Assembly: GCF_026262505.1 (NCBI RefSeq)
Contig: NC_067204.1
Span: 24,211,300-24,275,299 of the forward strand
Reading direction: 5' to 3'
Length of the DNA stretch: 64,000 nucleotides
Origin: Trichomonas vaginalis G3
Taxonomy: Eukaryota; Parabasalia; Trichomonadida; Trichomonadidae
In this document: in pieces, positions 39,603-49,513 of the stretch
Layout of the letters: each line of letters begins with the position of its first letter
Position numbering within the stretch: position 1 is the first letter of the stretch
The notes under the pieces: generated by a model
What the model saw: only the letters and a program-made list of their open reading frames with translations
Told to the model about the DNA's origin: nothing
Database searches by the model: none
Program-made: the position numbers and the translations under genes

Positions 39603-42563
39603 TTACGGGATGAGGTCTTCTTCGATTTGTGGCTTAGCTGCCTTGGCTGGCTTAGCATCGACATCGATTTCCTTCATAGCGTTCTTGTCATCCCACTGTT
39701 GTTCGTGTGTCATGCCAGAGTAGTAAGCGCGAACCTGCTCCTTACGCATTCTTCTGTAAGCGTTGAGGTTCTCCAATGTGTGATCTGGAAGGTGCCAAGC
39801 GTTTGTGATGAATGCCCAGACGAAAGCTCCGACTGACATAGCCATTGTGATGAGCCATTCCTTTGTTGTTGGCTTGACTGTGTAGAAAGCACGGCCGAAC
39901 CAGCAAACGATTGGAATCTGAACAACAGCAAGAGAGATGAGAATGGCATGGAAGTAGTAGTTCTGGAAGAATCCTTGCCAAACAGAGCCATCGTTAGAAG
40001 CACGACGAGCAGGAACGAGGTAGAAAACGTTCATGTAAACGAATGTGTTGAAAATCCATGAGCTTGTGTTGTATTTGTTTTCTGTTGGATCTACAACACC
40101 AAAGATCTTTTCGTGGCCAAAGAGGATGAGGAACAAGCAAAGGATCTGGTAGCATGTCTGGAAAGCGATGTTACGGAAGACGATGTTGGAAACAATTGAA
40201 TCGTTGGAACCATATGGAGCACGCTTGAGAAGGAAGTCAGCTGGTGGACGTGTAGCGAGAGCGAGAGCACCAAGAGAGTCATCGATAAGGTTCATCCAGA
40301 GAACTTGGATTGGCTTGAGTGGAGAGTCACCAATAGCGATGGAACCGACAATGGCGCAGGCGACAGCGACGAAGTTAACTGGAATCTGGAATGTAAGGAA
40401 GCAACGGAGGTTATCGTAAATACCACGGCCCCACTTGAGAGCGGAAACAATGGATGAGAAGTTATCATCGAGAATGACAATATCTGAAGCGACCTTAGCG
40501 AGTTCTGTACCGCACATACCCATAGCGAAACCAACGTTAGCCTTCTTAAGAGCAGCAGAGTCGTTGGAACCATCACCTGTAACAGCGACGACTTCACCGC
40601 ATTCCATGAGAAGAGAAACAAGGCGGTACTTATCTGTTGGAGAGGAACGAGCGAGAACTCTGAGGTTGTCGATCTTGTCGATGAGCTGTGTCTTGGAGAG
40701 GGAAGCGAATTCTGCACCTTCCATGACGATATCTGTTTCGCTGGAAATGATACCGCATTGCTTGGAAATGGCACGAGCTGTAGCAATGAAGTCACCTGTA
40801 ACCATACGAACAACGACACCAGCTTCTTTGCAGCGCTGGATGGCCAATGGAACTTCTGGACGAAGTGGATCCTGAATACCAACTAAGGCAATCATTGTAA
40901 GATTTGATTCGACGAAGTTTGGATCGGACCACTGCTGGGATTCTTCACCAACGATTTCACGGTATGCAATAAGCATTGTTCTGTAAGCCTGAGAAGCGAA
41001 GTCGTTGACTTTGGCGAGGACGGATGCCTTGAAGGCTTGGTTGGCCTCCTTGACAGAGCCATCGTTAGCGAGGTAGTGAGAAATGAGTGGAAGTGAGAAA
41101 TCTGGAGCACCCTTGAAGTAGACGTGGCATCCGTTTTCAGATGATACGACTGTAGACATTCTCTTCCTGGCGGAGTTGAATTCGTTGAGGTAGAGAATTG
41201 GGTTGAGTTCACGGATTTCCATGTAATCCTTACCAAGATCTGAGATCATCTTGAGAAGAGCGCATTCAGAGGATGAGCCGACAAAGACGACCTCGTCTGT
41301 GCCTTCCTTGAGTGTGTGGGAAGCTGTAGAGTTAATAGCGATTGATTCGGCTAATCTCTCCTTGACTTCTTCGATAAGATCTGGATGACCATCTTGTTCG
41401 ACACCGTCCATCCAGAACTTGACGACTGTCATTCTGTTCTGTGTGAGGGTACCTGTCTTATCTGAGCAAATTGTTGTAGCACCACCCATTGTTTCGCAAG
41501 CAGAAAGGTGGCGGACGAAGTTCTGGTCCTTCATCATCTTCTTCATTGAGAATGAAAGGCAAAGTGTGACAGCGAGTGGAAGACCTTCTGGAACGCAGCA
41601 AAGGAAGATTGTGATGACGGTCATGATTCTGTTAAGGAGATCCTGGATGATTGTCTTGTTGAATGTCTTGCTCTTGAGTGCCTTAACGAGATGAGCAACC
41701 CATTCACCAATAACAACAACAAATGTAACAGAAGCGCAAACAACAGCGACATAAAGAAGTTGGACAGCGAGTTTGTTGAGCTTCTTCTGAAGTGGGGTTT
41801 CTGTCTCTGTTGCACCAAGGTTTGTGATTGTGGTCATTGTAACACCGTACTGAGAGTTTGGACCAACAGCGGCGACAAGAGCTGTACCGATACCGTTCTC
41901 AATAGCACCACCACCACGGAGGAATGGATCCTTGTGTGTGACCTTGACACCAATCGGTTCACCGGTCATGGCTGAGTTGTTGATTGTGAGGTTAGTGCCG
42001 TTGATGAAGACACAGTCTGCGGCAACAGCGTCACCAGCCTTGAGCTCAAGAATATCACCGACCATGACTTGTGTTGACAAGATTTGTTGTCTTTCGCCTG
42101 CACGGATAACCGTGACGGGGAAAGTATTCTTGACATTGTTGATTTCGAGATATGCCTGCTGCTGCTGGTAGTTCGTCTGCGCCGTGACGCATGAAACGAG
42201 CATAAGGGCGAAAACAATAGAAATGGTATCAATAAACTCTGTGAATTCAAGGTGTTTGTAGTGAACAACGAAAACGAATACAAAAGAAATAAAAATAGCA
42301 ACGAAAAGAATCTTCAATGTAATATCTTTGAAGGTTTCAATGTAAAAGCGGCACCATGTTTTCTGTGGTGGATCTGGTAACTTGTTGATACCGTAAAGCT
42401 CAATTCTATCATGGTAGTGGCTTTCGGCTTCACCTTTGGAAATACCATCGACAAGATTTGTCTTGAACATTTCAGCAAGGCCTTCTATACCTCCGGCCCT
42501 GTTAAGGATTTCGACGTCCGATCTTTCGAACATCTTGATGATATCGGCTGTATCAAGCTCCAT
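39603..42563 (-). CDS. Plasma-membrane-type Ca2+-ATPase (P-type, P2B-like)
   Basis: 986 residues. Motifs in order are TGEP (200-203, actuator), PEGLP (325-329, ion-binding helix 4), the phosphorylation site CSDKTGTLTQNRM (Asp 368), and a hinge-type TGDGSNDSAALKKA near 660, followed by six closing membrane spans. It exports Ca2+ from the cytosol or loads it into stores. After the last span only about 65 residues remain, so the long calmodulin-binding tail of animal PMCAs is absent. Base composition is clearly richer in GC and codon use stronger than in neighbours, suggesting high expression. A TCATTA Inr-like site lies about 12 bp before the ATG. The stop is TAAA. Confidence 0.95.
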   Translation of the reverse strand: MELDTADIIKMFERSDVEILNRAGGIEGLAEMFKTNLVDGISKGEAESHYHDRIELYGINKLPDPPQKTWCRFYIETFKDITLKILFVAIFISFVFVFVVHYKHLEFTEFIDTISIVFALMLVSCVTAQTNYQQQQAYLEINNVKNTFPVTVIRAGERQQILSTQVMVGDILELKAGDAVAADCVFINGTNLTINNSAMTGEPIGVKVTHKDPFLRGGGAIENGIGTALVAAVGPNSQYGVTMTTITNLGATETETPLQKKLNKLAVQLLYVAVVCASVTFVVVIGEWVAHLVKALKSKTFNKTIIQDLLNRIMTVITIFLCCVPEGLPLAVTLCLSFSMKKMMKDQNFVRHLSACETMGGATTICSDKTGTLTQNRMTVVKFWMDGVEQDGHPDLIEEVKERLAESIAINSTASHTLKEGTDEVVFVGSSSECALLKMISDLGKDYMEIRELNPILYLNEFNSARKRMSTVVSSENGCHVYFKGAPDFSLPLISHYLANDGSVKEANQAFKASVLAKVNDFASQAYRTMLIAYREIVGEESQQWSDPNFVESNLTMIALVGIQDPLRPEVPLAIQRCKEAGVVVRMVTGDFIATARAISKQCGIISSETDIVMEGAEFASLSKTQLIDKIDNLRVLARSSPTDKYRLVSLLMECGEVVAVTGDGSNDSAALKKANVGFAMGMCGTELAKVASDIVILDDNFSSIVSALKWGRGIYDNLRCFLTFQIPVNFVAVACAIVGSIAIGDSPLKPIQVLWMNLIDDSLGALALATRPPADFLLKRAPYGSNDSIVSNIVFRNIAFQTCYQILCLFLILFGHEKIFGVVDPTENKYNTSSWIFNTFVYMNVFYLVPARRASNDGSVWQGFFQNYYFHAILISLAVVQIPIVCWFGRAFYTVKPTTKEWLITMAMSVGAFVWAFITNAWHLPDHTLENLNAYRRMRKEQVRAYYSGMTHEQQWDDKNAMKEIDVDAKPAKAAKPQIEEDLIP

Positions 42564-42572
42564 TCGAAGATC

Positions 42573-42578
42573 TAATGA
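42573..42578 (-). promoter_or_regulatory. Inr-like TCATTA of the Ca2+-ATPase gene
   Basis: Read on the minus strand it fits TCAYTW, with the presumed first transcribed A about 13 nt before the ATG at 42,563. Confidence 0.5.
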
Positions 42579-44084
42579 AAAAAAATAAAATAAAAAAAAA
42601 TTGAATGAGATAATAGATAGAAGCCCGATAGCTATTGTGTAAAGTTCTCAAATGTGCATCTCACTTTTTATTATTTCTCCGTCCGTTTTTAGTAAGCTAT
42701 TTGTATTCAGTAAAATTAATCAGAGAAGATCGAGTTATGTGGTCATGAGAGTATTCAAAATAAAAAATTTTTTTAGATGATGTCATCGTTAGATTTATAT
42801 TCATAACATTTGACGATGTGTTTTCATATGAAAATTGAGTTTAATTTGTTACTTCTCGCTGTGAAACGTATTCGGTCATTTTTTTAAAAATTAATTTTTT
42901 GTTAGAGATAAGAGCTAAAACTTTGCAGACAACTCCCCCATGTCTAGCAAATTTAGCATTCGTCTCCCATTTTTATATATTTGGTTTAGAATGTTCGAAA
43001 ATACGTAATATGGTCATTAATATTAATTGAAAAGAACCTTGAATTAATTCAATCTGATCTCACAAAATATTTTAAATTACAAACTTTGTAGTTTGAATAG
43101 ATAATTAGTATTAAACTCAAATAACCAGTTTATTTTTGAATAAAATTATTTGAATTTATTCAATTTTGTGAATTTTCCTTCAAAAATCAAGTTTAAATAT
43201 CTTATTTGCCATATAATTATAAATACAATGAAACATATTCGAAATTGAAAAGAATGACTTTTTCTGTTCTTTCAATCATTCAATTTGAATTTTGCAATAT
43301 TGGATTTCTCATTAAATAGCTATTAAAAACAACAAGCAATTTAACTTACATTCAAATTTATTTGTGTTATATTCAATCTTCTCAAAACTTATAATTTTCG
43401 GCTATAGCATGATTATATGCTATATAATATAATAAACCTATAATAGTATCATTCTTTCAATTATTTGAAGAGAAAACCGAAAAAATCTATTTTCGGTCTA
43501 TAACATTTTTCTCGATTTTTCTAGAAATTGAATTTTTTAAAAAAGAAAAAAATCAAAACGTATACATTCAAGAAAGACTATAAATGAAGATTTTTCTATT
43601 TTTTTCATTCTAAAACATCTTTTTTTGGATAATTTTTTTTTAATAAATATGTAAGAAAGATTGAAGAAAAAGTAAATTTACTTTAAGAAAATTCGTTTTA
43701 CATGATGTAAGACCCATAACAACTATAAATATTCAATTATTTAAAATAAAAAAAGAAAAACAGATTAAATGTATCTCACATCAAAATCCATTGACCTAAG
43801 GATGTTAAGTTTCTGTTTTTAAAAGTTGATATTTTTTTTTAATTTTAAGAAAATTAATAGCATGTTATTAGACAATAGGAGTGTAATGATATTGACTAAA
43901 CAGAAATGAGAGAATAGAGATATAATTTTGATAAGCAATCTTGCGAACAAATTCTGAAGTAAAATCGCGATCACTAATTGAAAATTACGATCATGTACTG
44001 AAAAATGACGATCGAATTGAATGAATAGAATTATATCTAAGAAAAAATAAATTGTATTTAGAAGATGAACAAAGGGCAAACCCA
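42579..44084. other. AT-rich gene-free stretch
   Basis: 1.5 kb of very AT-rich DNA, with frequent runs of A or T. Short frames occur but look random. An AAAAAGTGAG (minus strand, near 42,660-42,670) lies about 100 bp upstream of the Ca2+-ATPase. No RNA gene or repeat recognised. Confidence 0.6.
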
Positions 44085-44161
44085 AATTTTAGCTAAAAGT
44101 GACAGGGGAAAAAAACGTTTAGTATTAAAAAAAAGACCGATGAGAGCTTCGTTCGAAATAT

Positions 44162-44223
44162 AGAGGGAACTGAGAATGCGCAACCATTCTCAGGGAATAT
44201 TGGATGCTATTCCCGTTCCCTCT
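44162..44223. other. Perfect T-shaped three-way-junction palindrome
   Basis: Outer stem AGAGGGAAC (44,162-44,170) pairs with GTTCCCTCT (44,215-44,223). Arm 1 is TGAGAATG with CATTCTCA (44,171-44,192, loop of 6). Arm 2 is GGGAATA with TATTCCC (44,193-44,214, loop of 8). All 24 pairs are Watson-Crick and no base is left unpaired at the junction. The shape recalls viral T-shaped hairpin ends, but nothing else viral is seen here. Confidence 0.85.
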
Positions 44224-44264
44224 GTATGGAAAATTGAGGTTTTCAAAGGGAGTTAAAATAATAT

Positions 44265-44617
44265 CAAATTTATACTAATTTACTTCAAAATACAAAAGTA
44301 TTTGACAGCTAAAATTAGTTACTTTAGCAAGCCTATCAATACCCTTTTACGATTATTGTTACTTTTTCGAAATAAAAGTAAAAACAAATTTATACTAATT
44401 TACTTCAAAATACAAAAGTATTTGACAGCTAAAATTAGTTACTTTAGCAAGCCTATCAATACCCTTTTACGATTATTGTTACTTTTTCGAAATAAAAGTA
44501 AAAACAAATTTATACTAATTTACTTCAAAATACAAAAGTATTTGACAGCTAAAATTAGTTACTTTAGCAAGCCTATCAATACCCTTTTACGATTATTGCT
44601 ACTTTTTCGAAATAAAA
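44265..44617 (+). repeat. 120-bp tandem repeat, about 3 copies
   Basis: Three head-to-tail copies with a period of exactly 120 bp, almost identical (one T/C change in the third). The unit begins CAAATTTATACTAATTTACT. As the period is divisible by three, an open frame of repeated peptide runs through it, but its composition and lack of flanking gene features suggest it is not coding. Confidence 0.9.
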
Positions 44618-44993
44618 TAAATTTATTATCAAAAACCTTTTTTTTTCTTAGTAAAAATAAAAATGTTATTTTATATCAAGTTTTTATTCATAAATTTTTA
44701 TAATGTTGTATAAATTTCATTAAAATTTACGTACATATTAAGGTACTTATCTTCTACATATATAATCTTCATTAGATATATACATGATAAATAAAATTCA
44801 TAAAACATTAAAAATCAAAAAATTAGATGAACCTTGGCAATTAAACTTTATTAAATAATAGTTGTTTATAAATTATATTATATTATTATTTAATATTATT
44901 TTGATAATGAAGATTTTATTTTGCAATAATATAAACGAAATTTTTTACCTTATGAACTTTTGATGCAAATATGCAAATTTAAAATAATAAAGA

Positions 44994-45119
44994 AAGCCGC
45001 GAGCGAAGCGATCGGCTTAGTTCGAAGATTTTGATTCAAATCTTTGCTGATCTGTAATTCGCGGAAGCCGCGAGCGAAGCGATCGGCTTAGGTCTAAGAT
45101 TTTGATTCAAATCTTTGCT
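44994..45119 (+). repeat. Two direct copies of a double-hairpin module
   Basis: Copies at 44,994-45,048 and 45,065-45,119, nearly identical, 71 bp apart. Each has a GC-rich hairpin (AAGCCG ... CGGCTT, with GAGCGAAGCG in the loop) and then an AT-rich hairpin (AAGATTT, TGATTC, AAATCTT). Confidence 0.85.
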
Positions 45120-45247
45120 TATATTCCTTAAATTCTTTATGAAACTCGCAACAGTTCCATAAAAAATTTTAAATTCTAAACTGTCGAAATTACCGATCGG
45201 TAATCACACCCTTCACGGGTGTGTCAGTTTTTACAGGTGTGTCACTT

Positions 45248-47314
45248 TTAGCTAAAATTACCCCTACTCACTGAAACTTGTTTTGACGGCCCAACAATAG
45301 CATTTGTAGTAGGAAGAATTCCCAATAACGAGCGCATTTTCGATAATTGTTTTTCAATATGATCAAGAAGGTCCAGCTTATGTTCTAGATTACTAGACAT
45401 TTGATTTGTAGAAGGATGGTTTTGATTTTCTGGTTCTAAATCTGAAGAGTCTGCAATATTTGAATTTTCGGAGCGAATTGGAGCATCTGAACCTTGATTT
45501 GTATCGGCTTGCTCAAAATTAGTTTGAATTGGAGTGGATGAATTAAAATCTGGATGATTTAATGTTTCATTAAATAATGCCATAATTTTTTCTCTTTTTT
45601 CATTAATAAACTTAGTGATCATTGTATCTTTATCTGTTAGATCGATCGATTTGAGTATATCTGCATCATGAACTGGAATATTTTCGAACAATGAACTCGA
45701 TTCTATGGAACCATATGGAGAAATCTCGTTCTGAGCCAAAGAAAGATCACTTACGTTGTATTGTTTGATAGAAAAAATTGTTTTCTCAAGTTCTTTTTGA
45801 AAGCAGTCAAGAATATAATTTTTGTAGCTATCAGTGATAACGGTTTTTATATGGCGCTCGATCTTCTGGTTATTTTTGATGGCGTTATATTTATCTAATT
45901 GGATTTGAGATATCTTCTTAATAGCTTCATAAATGTTTGGATGTTTTAACGAAGAAAATTCTGAATGCATACTCTCGAGGCAATCATTAGTGAATATTGC
46001 AGTTGCATTATTATATTGAGATATTAAATTGTAGTGCGGCAACCAAACTTTGTTGAAATAATCAATATAATCTTTGATCGAATCAACTTTATTTTGATTA
46101 ATTATATGCATTGTAAGTACAAATTCTTCATGAGACATGAATGGAGTAATAGAATATAGCTTAAATAAAGAATTTTGTAAAGTATTGAAATTTTTTGTAT
46201 AAAGTGCTACAAGTTTCCTGTGTAAAGCTTGTTTGAAATGAAATAGGCATCCAATTATACGGACTTTAGGGAAAATTTGTTGAAGTGCCTCTATCATTCC
46301 CTTTTCAAAATCACAATGAATTTGAATTAGCTTTGAAAATTGAATACCCTTGACAGTAAAAATATATTCAAATGCCTTCTTATAAGATTCAAATGTGCGG
46401 TTTTTCATGAATATAAATAAAAGTGGTAGATATTGATTTGTTGAAGGTTCACAAATCATAATTGTTAGCATCTGTCCTTTTTGAAAATGTTTTGGTGTAA
46501 TTTTAAAAGTTCCATCGCAAAATAAATCTGTGGCTTCTTTTGCAAATTGAATTGCCTTCTCAAAACCAAAAAACATCGTCTCACAATTTGCTTGAAAATC
46601 ATGGCCAATGAAAAACTGCTCGCCATTTATTAAACAAAAATTAGCAATTTCATCGTCTGTAATTTTTTCTCCAACAGAAAATTTTCTGGACTTATTATAA
46701 ACTTCCCTGACCAATGAATCTTTAATTAATGGGTTTTCATCAGTACCAACAGCAAGTTCTGTCATAAATTTTTTAATCTGCTGAAAAGTGCCGTTGTCTT
46801 CAGAAAATTTTGCCATTGCCTTATTGTATATTTCTGTCAGAGTCATTGATTTATGAAGATCATTTTTTTCATTTTGTAACTTTTTAAATTGTCTGCATTC
46901 GGGTATATGTTCCTTTTGTAAATCTTCGGAAACTGAACTGTTCTCAATTTTAACTAAATAACGTGCTTGACAAGAATGATCGATGCAACGGTAGTAACGT
47001 TCAATATTATTTGAATTAATAATATTTGTATGATCATGCGAATAAAGCATATCTTTGCGAACAATTGTATCAGGATATTTTCCAGTAACTGCGGGAATAT
47101 TTTTAACTGCAATATAACTAAAATATCTTCTGACAGCTTTAGATTCATTTTCGGCGTATTTAATATTAAAATATTGAAGAACTTGTTTGATTATATTCGT
47201 TTTTTCATCTCTCGATGTTGATTTTTGGTATTTATCAGATTGTTCCCTGATAAATATTTTATTTTCGTCTGTAAAGTTTGCTCTTTTTTGATTAAATATA
47301 GATGATTTTCCCAT
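45248..47314 (-). CDS. Mutator-like (MULE) transposase, intact
   Basis: 688 residues, no break. A FLYWCH/WRKY-like zinc motif lies at about residues 84-140 (YYRCIDHSCQARYL with C110 and C115, then H136 and C140). The MULE catalytic core follows: DLFCDGTFKITPKHF (Asp 267), IQIHCDFEKGMIEALQQIFP (Asp 335) and GCLFHFKQALHRK, with a later NDCLESMHSEF giving the Glu. The carboxyl 120 residues are acidic and disordered. Two overlapping TCATTT sites just before the ATG look like an Inr. The stop overlaps the 20-bp inverted repeat at 45,240-45,259. I found no matching terminal repeat beyond the start codon. The copy may be functional or domesticated. Confidence 0.85.
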   Translation of the reverse strand: MGKSSIFNQKRANFTDENKIFIREQSDKYQKSTSRDEKTNIIKQVLQYFNIKYAENESKAVRRYFSYIAVKNIPAVTGKYPDTIVRKDMLYSHDHTNIINSNNIERYYRCIDHSCQARYLVKIENSSVSEDLQKEHIPECRQFKKLQNEKNDLHKSMTLTEIYNKAMAKFSEDNGTFQQIKKFMTELAVGTDENPLIKDSLVREVYNKSRKFSVGEKITDDEIANFCLINGEQFFIGHDFQANCETMFFGFEKAIQFAKEATDLFCDGTFKITPKHFQKGQMLTIMICEPSTNQYLPLLFIFMKNRTFESYKKAFEYIFTVKGIQFSKLIQIHCDFEKGMIEALQQIFPKVRIIGCLFHFKQALHRKLVALYTKNFNTLQNSLFKLYSITPFMSHEEFVLTMHIINQNKVDSIKDYIDYFNKVWLPHYNLISQYNNATAIFTNDCLESMHSEFSSLKHPNIYEAIKKISQIQLDKYNAIKNNQKIERHIKTVITDSYKNYILDCFQKELEKTIFSIKQYNVSDLSLAQNEISPYGSIESSSLFENIPVHDADILKSIDLTDKDTMITKFINEKREKIMALFNETLNHPDFNSSTPIQTNFEQADTNQGSDAPIRSENSNIADSSDLEPENQNHPSTNQMSSNLEHKLDLLDHIEKQLSKMRSLLGILPTTNAIVGPSKQVSVSRGNFS

Positions 47315-47367
47315 TAAAAAATGAAATGATGCAAAATTTACGAAAACCGTTCGAAAATTGAATCAAA

Positions 47368-47599
47368 AATGAAAAGTAATACTTAAATGAGGAATTCTTT
47401 GAGATATTGGTCTTAGATTGAATGTAGCGTCATTCTTATATAGAATATATATTCATATCATCGGAAATATGATAAAAAGCATATAATAAATGTCAAAAAA
47501 GTGAACAAATAAGCAAAGATATTTTTTAAAAAACAATGAAAAGTAATACTTAAATGAGGAATTCTTTGAGATATTGGTCTTAGATTGAATGTAGCGTCA
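47368..47599 (+). repeat. 65-bp exact direct repeat (two copies)
   Basis: Copies at 47,368-47,432 and 47,535-47,599, identical over 65 bp from AATGAAAAGTAATACTTAAA to GAATGTAGCGTCA. They lie in the divergent promoter region between the transposase and the next gene. The 102-bp spacer is AT-rich. It looks like a recent local duplication. Confidence 0.9.
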
Positions 47600-47635
47600 C
47601 AAATTTCACAAATATAATTTACTATACAATTTTAT

Positions 47636-47641
47636 TCATTT
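47636..47641 (+). promoter_or_regulatory. Inr-like TCATTT of the gene at 47,649
   Basis: Fits TCAYTW; the presumed first transcribed A is about 11 nt before the ATG. Confidence 0.5.
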
Positions 47642-47648
47642 TTTTAAA

Positions 47649-48755
47649 ATGGCTGACGACAGTCTGTATCAACTAACTCAACTAGTCAAGCATAATGATT
47701 ATTCTTCGGATTCATTAAATCAACTTTATCAATGCATAAGTACAATGACAGAAAGATCAATTGGATGCTTGAATTGGGATAAATTTTTCAAAAAAATCAC
47801 AGTGACTGATGAAGTTCTTTTACATTTTTTAGCATCCGTTTTAAACATTGAAAAGATATCAGAATGTTTCAAGGATTCTATTTTTTATCACAATATTAAT
47901 CTTGAAAAATTCAGTAATTTAACTGAAACAGAACAACAAACAATTTTAAATTCCTACAAAGCGGATAAATTTACATATTACATAATGTGCTCACAAATTG
48001 TAAAATCAAACTGGAACAATTTATCCCAAACTTTAGTTAATATTGCAAATCAATATTTGCCATTTTTAGATGAAGAAAAGCAAATATATATATTTACTGA
48101 AATAACTGGCAATTATCAAAATTTTGAAATTTCAGTTGCAAACTTGTTACTTTTTTATGAAAACAATGAAGAAAAATTAAGCAACTGTTTTAATTTAACA
48201 TTGTTCCAGCAAATTTATTCCAAAAATGGAATCGAGCAAATGATATTTTTTGCTGCAAATACAATTTGTTGCAATAACACTTCTATCAATTTTTACAATC
48301 TCCTTGAAATTGAAGAAATGAATCCATTTGATTTTTTTTATTTCTCAATTCAATATAAAGAGATATTAAATTGCGATGATTTTCCAAAAGTTACAGAAGT
48401 AATCACAGGTTTAATCTCAGCTTCAAATATTAATGCTATTATGCGAATTTGCCAAAAAATTTTGGATAAAATTACATTTTATAAATGTAATTATTGCCAT
48501 ATTACCTCAATATGGAATTTTATCACAAATGCAGCAATAATTCTTCCTGATGAAGATTTATTAATCAAATTATTAAAATTCATAGAAAAAACAGAAAAAG
48601 CAACAGATGAATTATTCGAACCGGAGAATGATTTGGGTTTCTATGAATATTTAAATTCGATTTTCTCAGATATTACATCTGCGAGAAATAAGCAATTTCT
48701 CTTGGAATTTCTAAATACCCATGAAGATGACTTCACTTATGATCAAACATTGTGA
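47649..48755 (+). CDS. Unrecognised helical protein, 368 residues
   Basis: Opens MADDSLYQLTQLVKHNDYSS behind an Inr-like site. The whole protein reads as amphipathic helices, with many Leu, Ile, Phe, Asn and Glu, which would suit an armadillo/HEAT-like solenoid. There are no membrane spans and no catalytic motif. A Cys/His cluster (FYKCNYCHITS, near residue 285) is the only distinctive motif. It may belong to a trichomonad-specific family. It could also be cargo linked to the neighbouring transposase, with which it shares the promoter region. The function is unknown. Confidence 0.65.
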   Translation: MADDSLYQLTQLVKHNDYSSDSLNQLYQCISTMTERSIGCLNWDKFFKKITVTDEVLLHFLASVLNIEKISECFKDSIFYHNINLEKFSNLTETEQQTILNSYKADKFTYYIMCSQIVKSNWNNLSQTLVNIANQYLPFLDEEKQIYIFTEITGNYQNFEISVANLLLFYENNEEKLSNCFNLTLFQQIYSKNGIEQMIFFAANTICCNNTSINFYNLLEIEEMNPFDFFYFSIQYKEILNCDDFPKVTEVITGLISASNINAIMRICQKILDKITFYKCNYCHITSIWNFITNAAIILPDEDLLIKLLKFIEKTEKATDELFEPENDLGFYEYLNSIFSDITSARNKQFLLEFLNTHEDDFTYDQTL

Positions 48756-49404
48756 GGTAATTTTTGATCAACAAATTGATTGAAATTCCGATCAAAAAAA
48801 ATCACAAATTGGATCAAAAAAAATCGAATCTCAAGTTAAAAATAAAAAATTTCTACATTTTTATCAAATTTAGATTTTTTTTTCAAATTATGCGAATTGA
48901 TTGAATAATTGCATATTTTATCCCATGCATCTAGAAGTATGTGTAATATTTTTGCTTTCATCAAGAAATTGTCGAATTTGATCTTAATTTTTTTTGAAAA
49001 ATATACTTTTAGAAAAAGAAATAGTGATTGAATAGCTGCCCATGCTGTAAAAGGGTTATTTTTACAAGTAAAAAAATGTTATTTTTCGAGCAAGTCGAGG
49101 CTTTTTTACCATCTTATTTTTGAAAAATTTACGAAAAATTATATCTGAAAAAACGCTTCATTTTGATATCTTACAATGATAAAATACCAATGTTGCTGGG
49201 ATATAATAGCTACACCTGGACATCTACTACATTAATGCGTATGACAGGTAAAGTTGATTTCAAAAGTATAGCCTGGAAAGATTACAATAAATCAACGATA
49301 ATTCAAAAAATTTTCTTATAAGTTAACATAATAAAAATTTAATTTTTATATTGCTTGTATTATACTTAAGTATATAATATATTTAAATCTTAGAATGAAA
49401 ATTC
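48756..49404. other. AT-rich gene-free stretch
   Basis: About 650 bp of AT-rich DNA after the orphan gene. No gene, RNA or ordered repeat seen apart from scattered A and T runs. Confidence 0.5.
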
Positions 49405-49513
49405 GGGACGCCCTAGCTATTCAATTTTCCCTTAGGACGCCCATAAACCTCTCAAAAATGTGATGTAAATATCACAATTTTGAGAAATTTACACTAGGAC
49501 GCCTTAGGACGCC
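49405..49513. repeat. GGACGCC repeats around a 13-bp hairpin
   Basis: The core GGACGCC occurs four times (49,406, 49,435, 49,497 and 49,507) around a hairpin at 49,451-49,484 (CTCAAAA and TGTGAT pairing with ATCACA and TTTTGAG, one A/A mismatch). The flanks are plain AT-rich DNA, so this stands out by GC content and order. Confidence 0.7.

Larger units (their letters stand above)
44085..45259. repeat. 1.2-kb unit bounded by 20-bp inverted repeats
   Basis: AATTTTAGCTAAAAGTGACA at 44,085-44,104 and its exact reverse complement at 45,240-45,259. Inside, in order, are a three-way-junction palindrome (44,162-44,223), a 120-bp tandem array, an AT-rich part, two double-hairpin modules, the palindrome TTACCGATCGGTAA (45,190-45,203) and the hairpin ACACCC/GGGTGT (45,206-45,222). 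No protein gene. The right repeat overlaps the stop codon of the Mutator-like transposase next door, so the unit may be an end of that transposon or a separate non-autonomous element. Confidence 0.75.

Noticed and set aside
40168-41694. Several frames on both strands across the Ca2+-ATPase
   Set aside because: The gene has GC-rich, biased codons, which leave other frames open; none has its own motif or promoter.
44302-44703. 133-residue protein with three identical 40-residue repeats
   Set aside because: It follows from a 120-bp tandem repeat. It lacks a promoter-like start and its basic, low-complexity composition is that of AT-rich DNA.
44085-47314. Inverted repeats at 44,085 and 45,240 as the two ends of the Mutator-like transposon
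   Set aside because: The transposase lies outside the pair, apart from its stop codon, so they cannot be the two ends of that copy unless a rearrangement took place.
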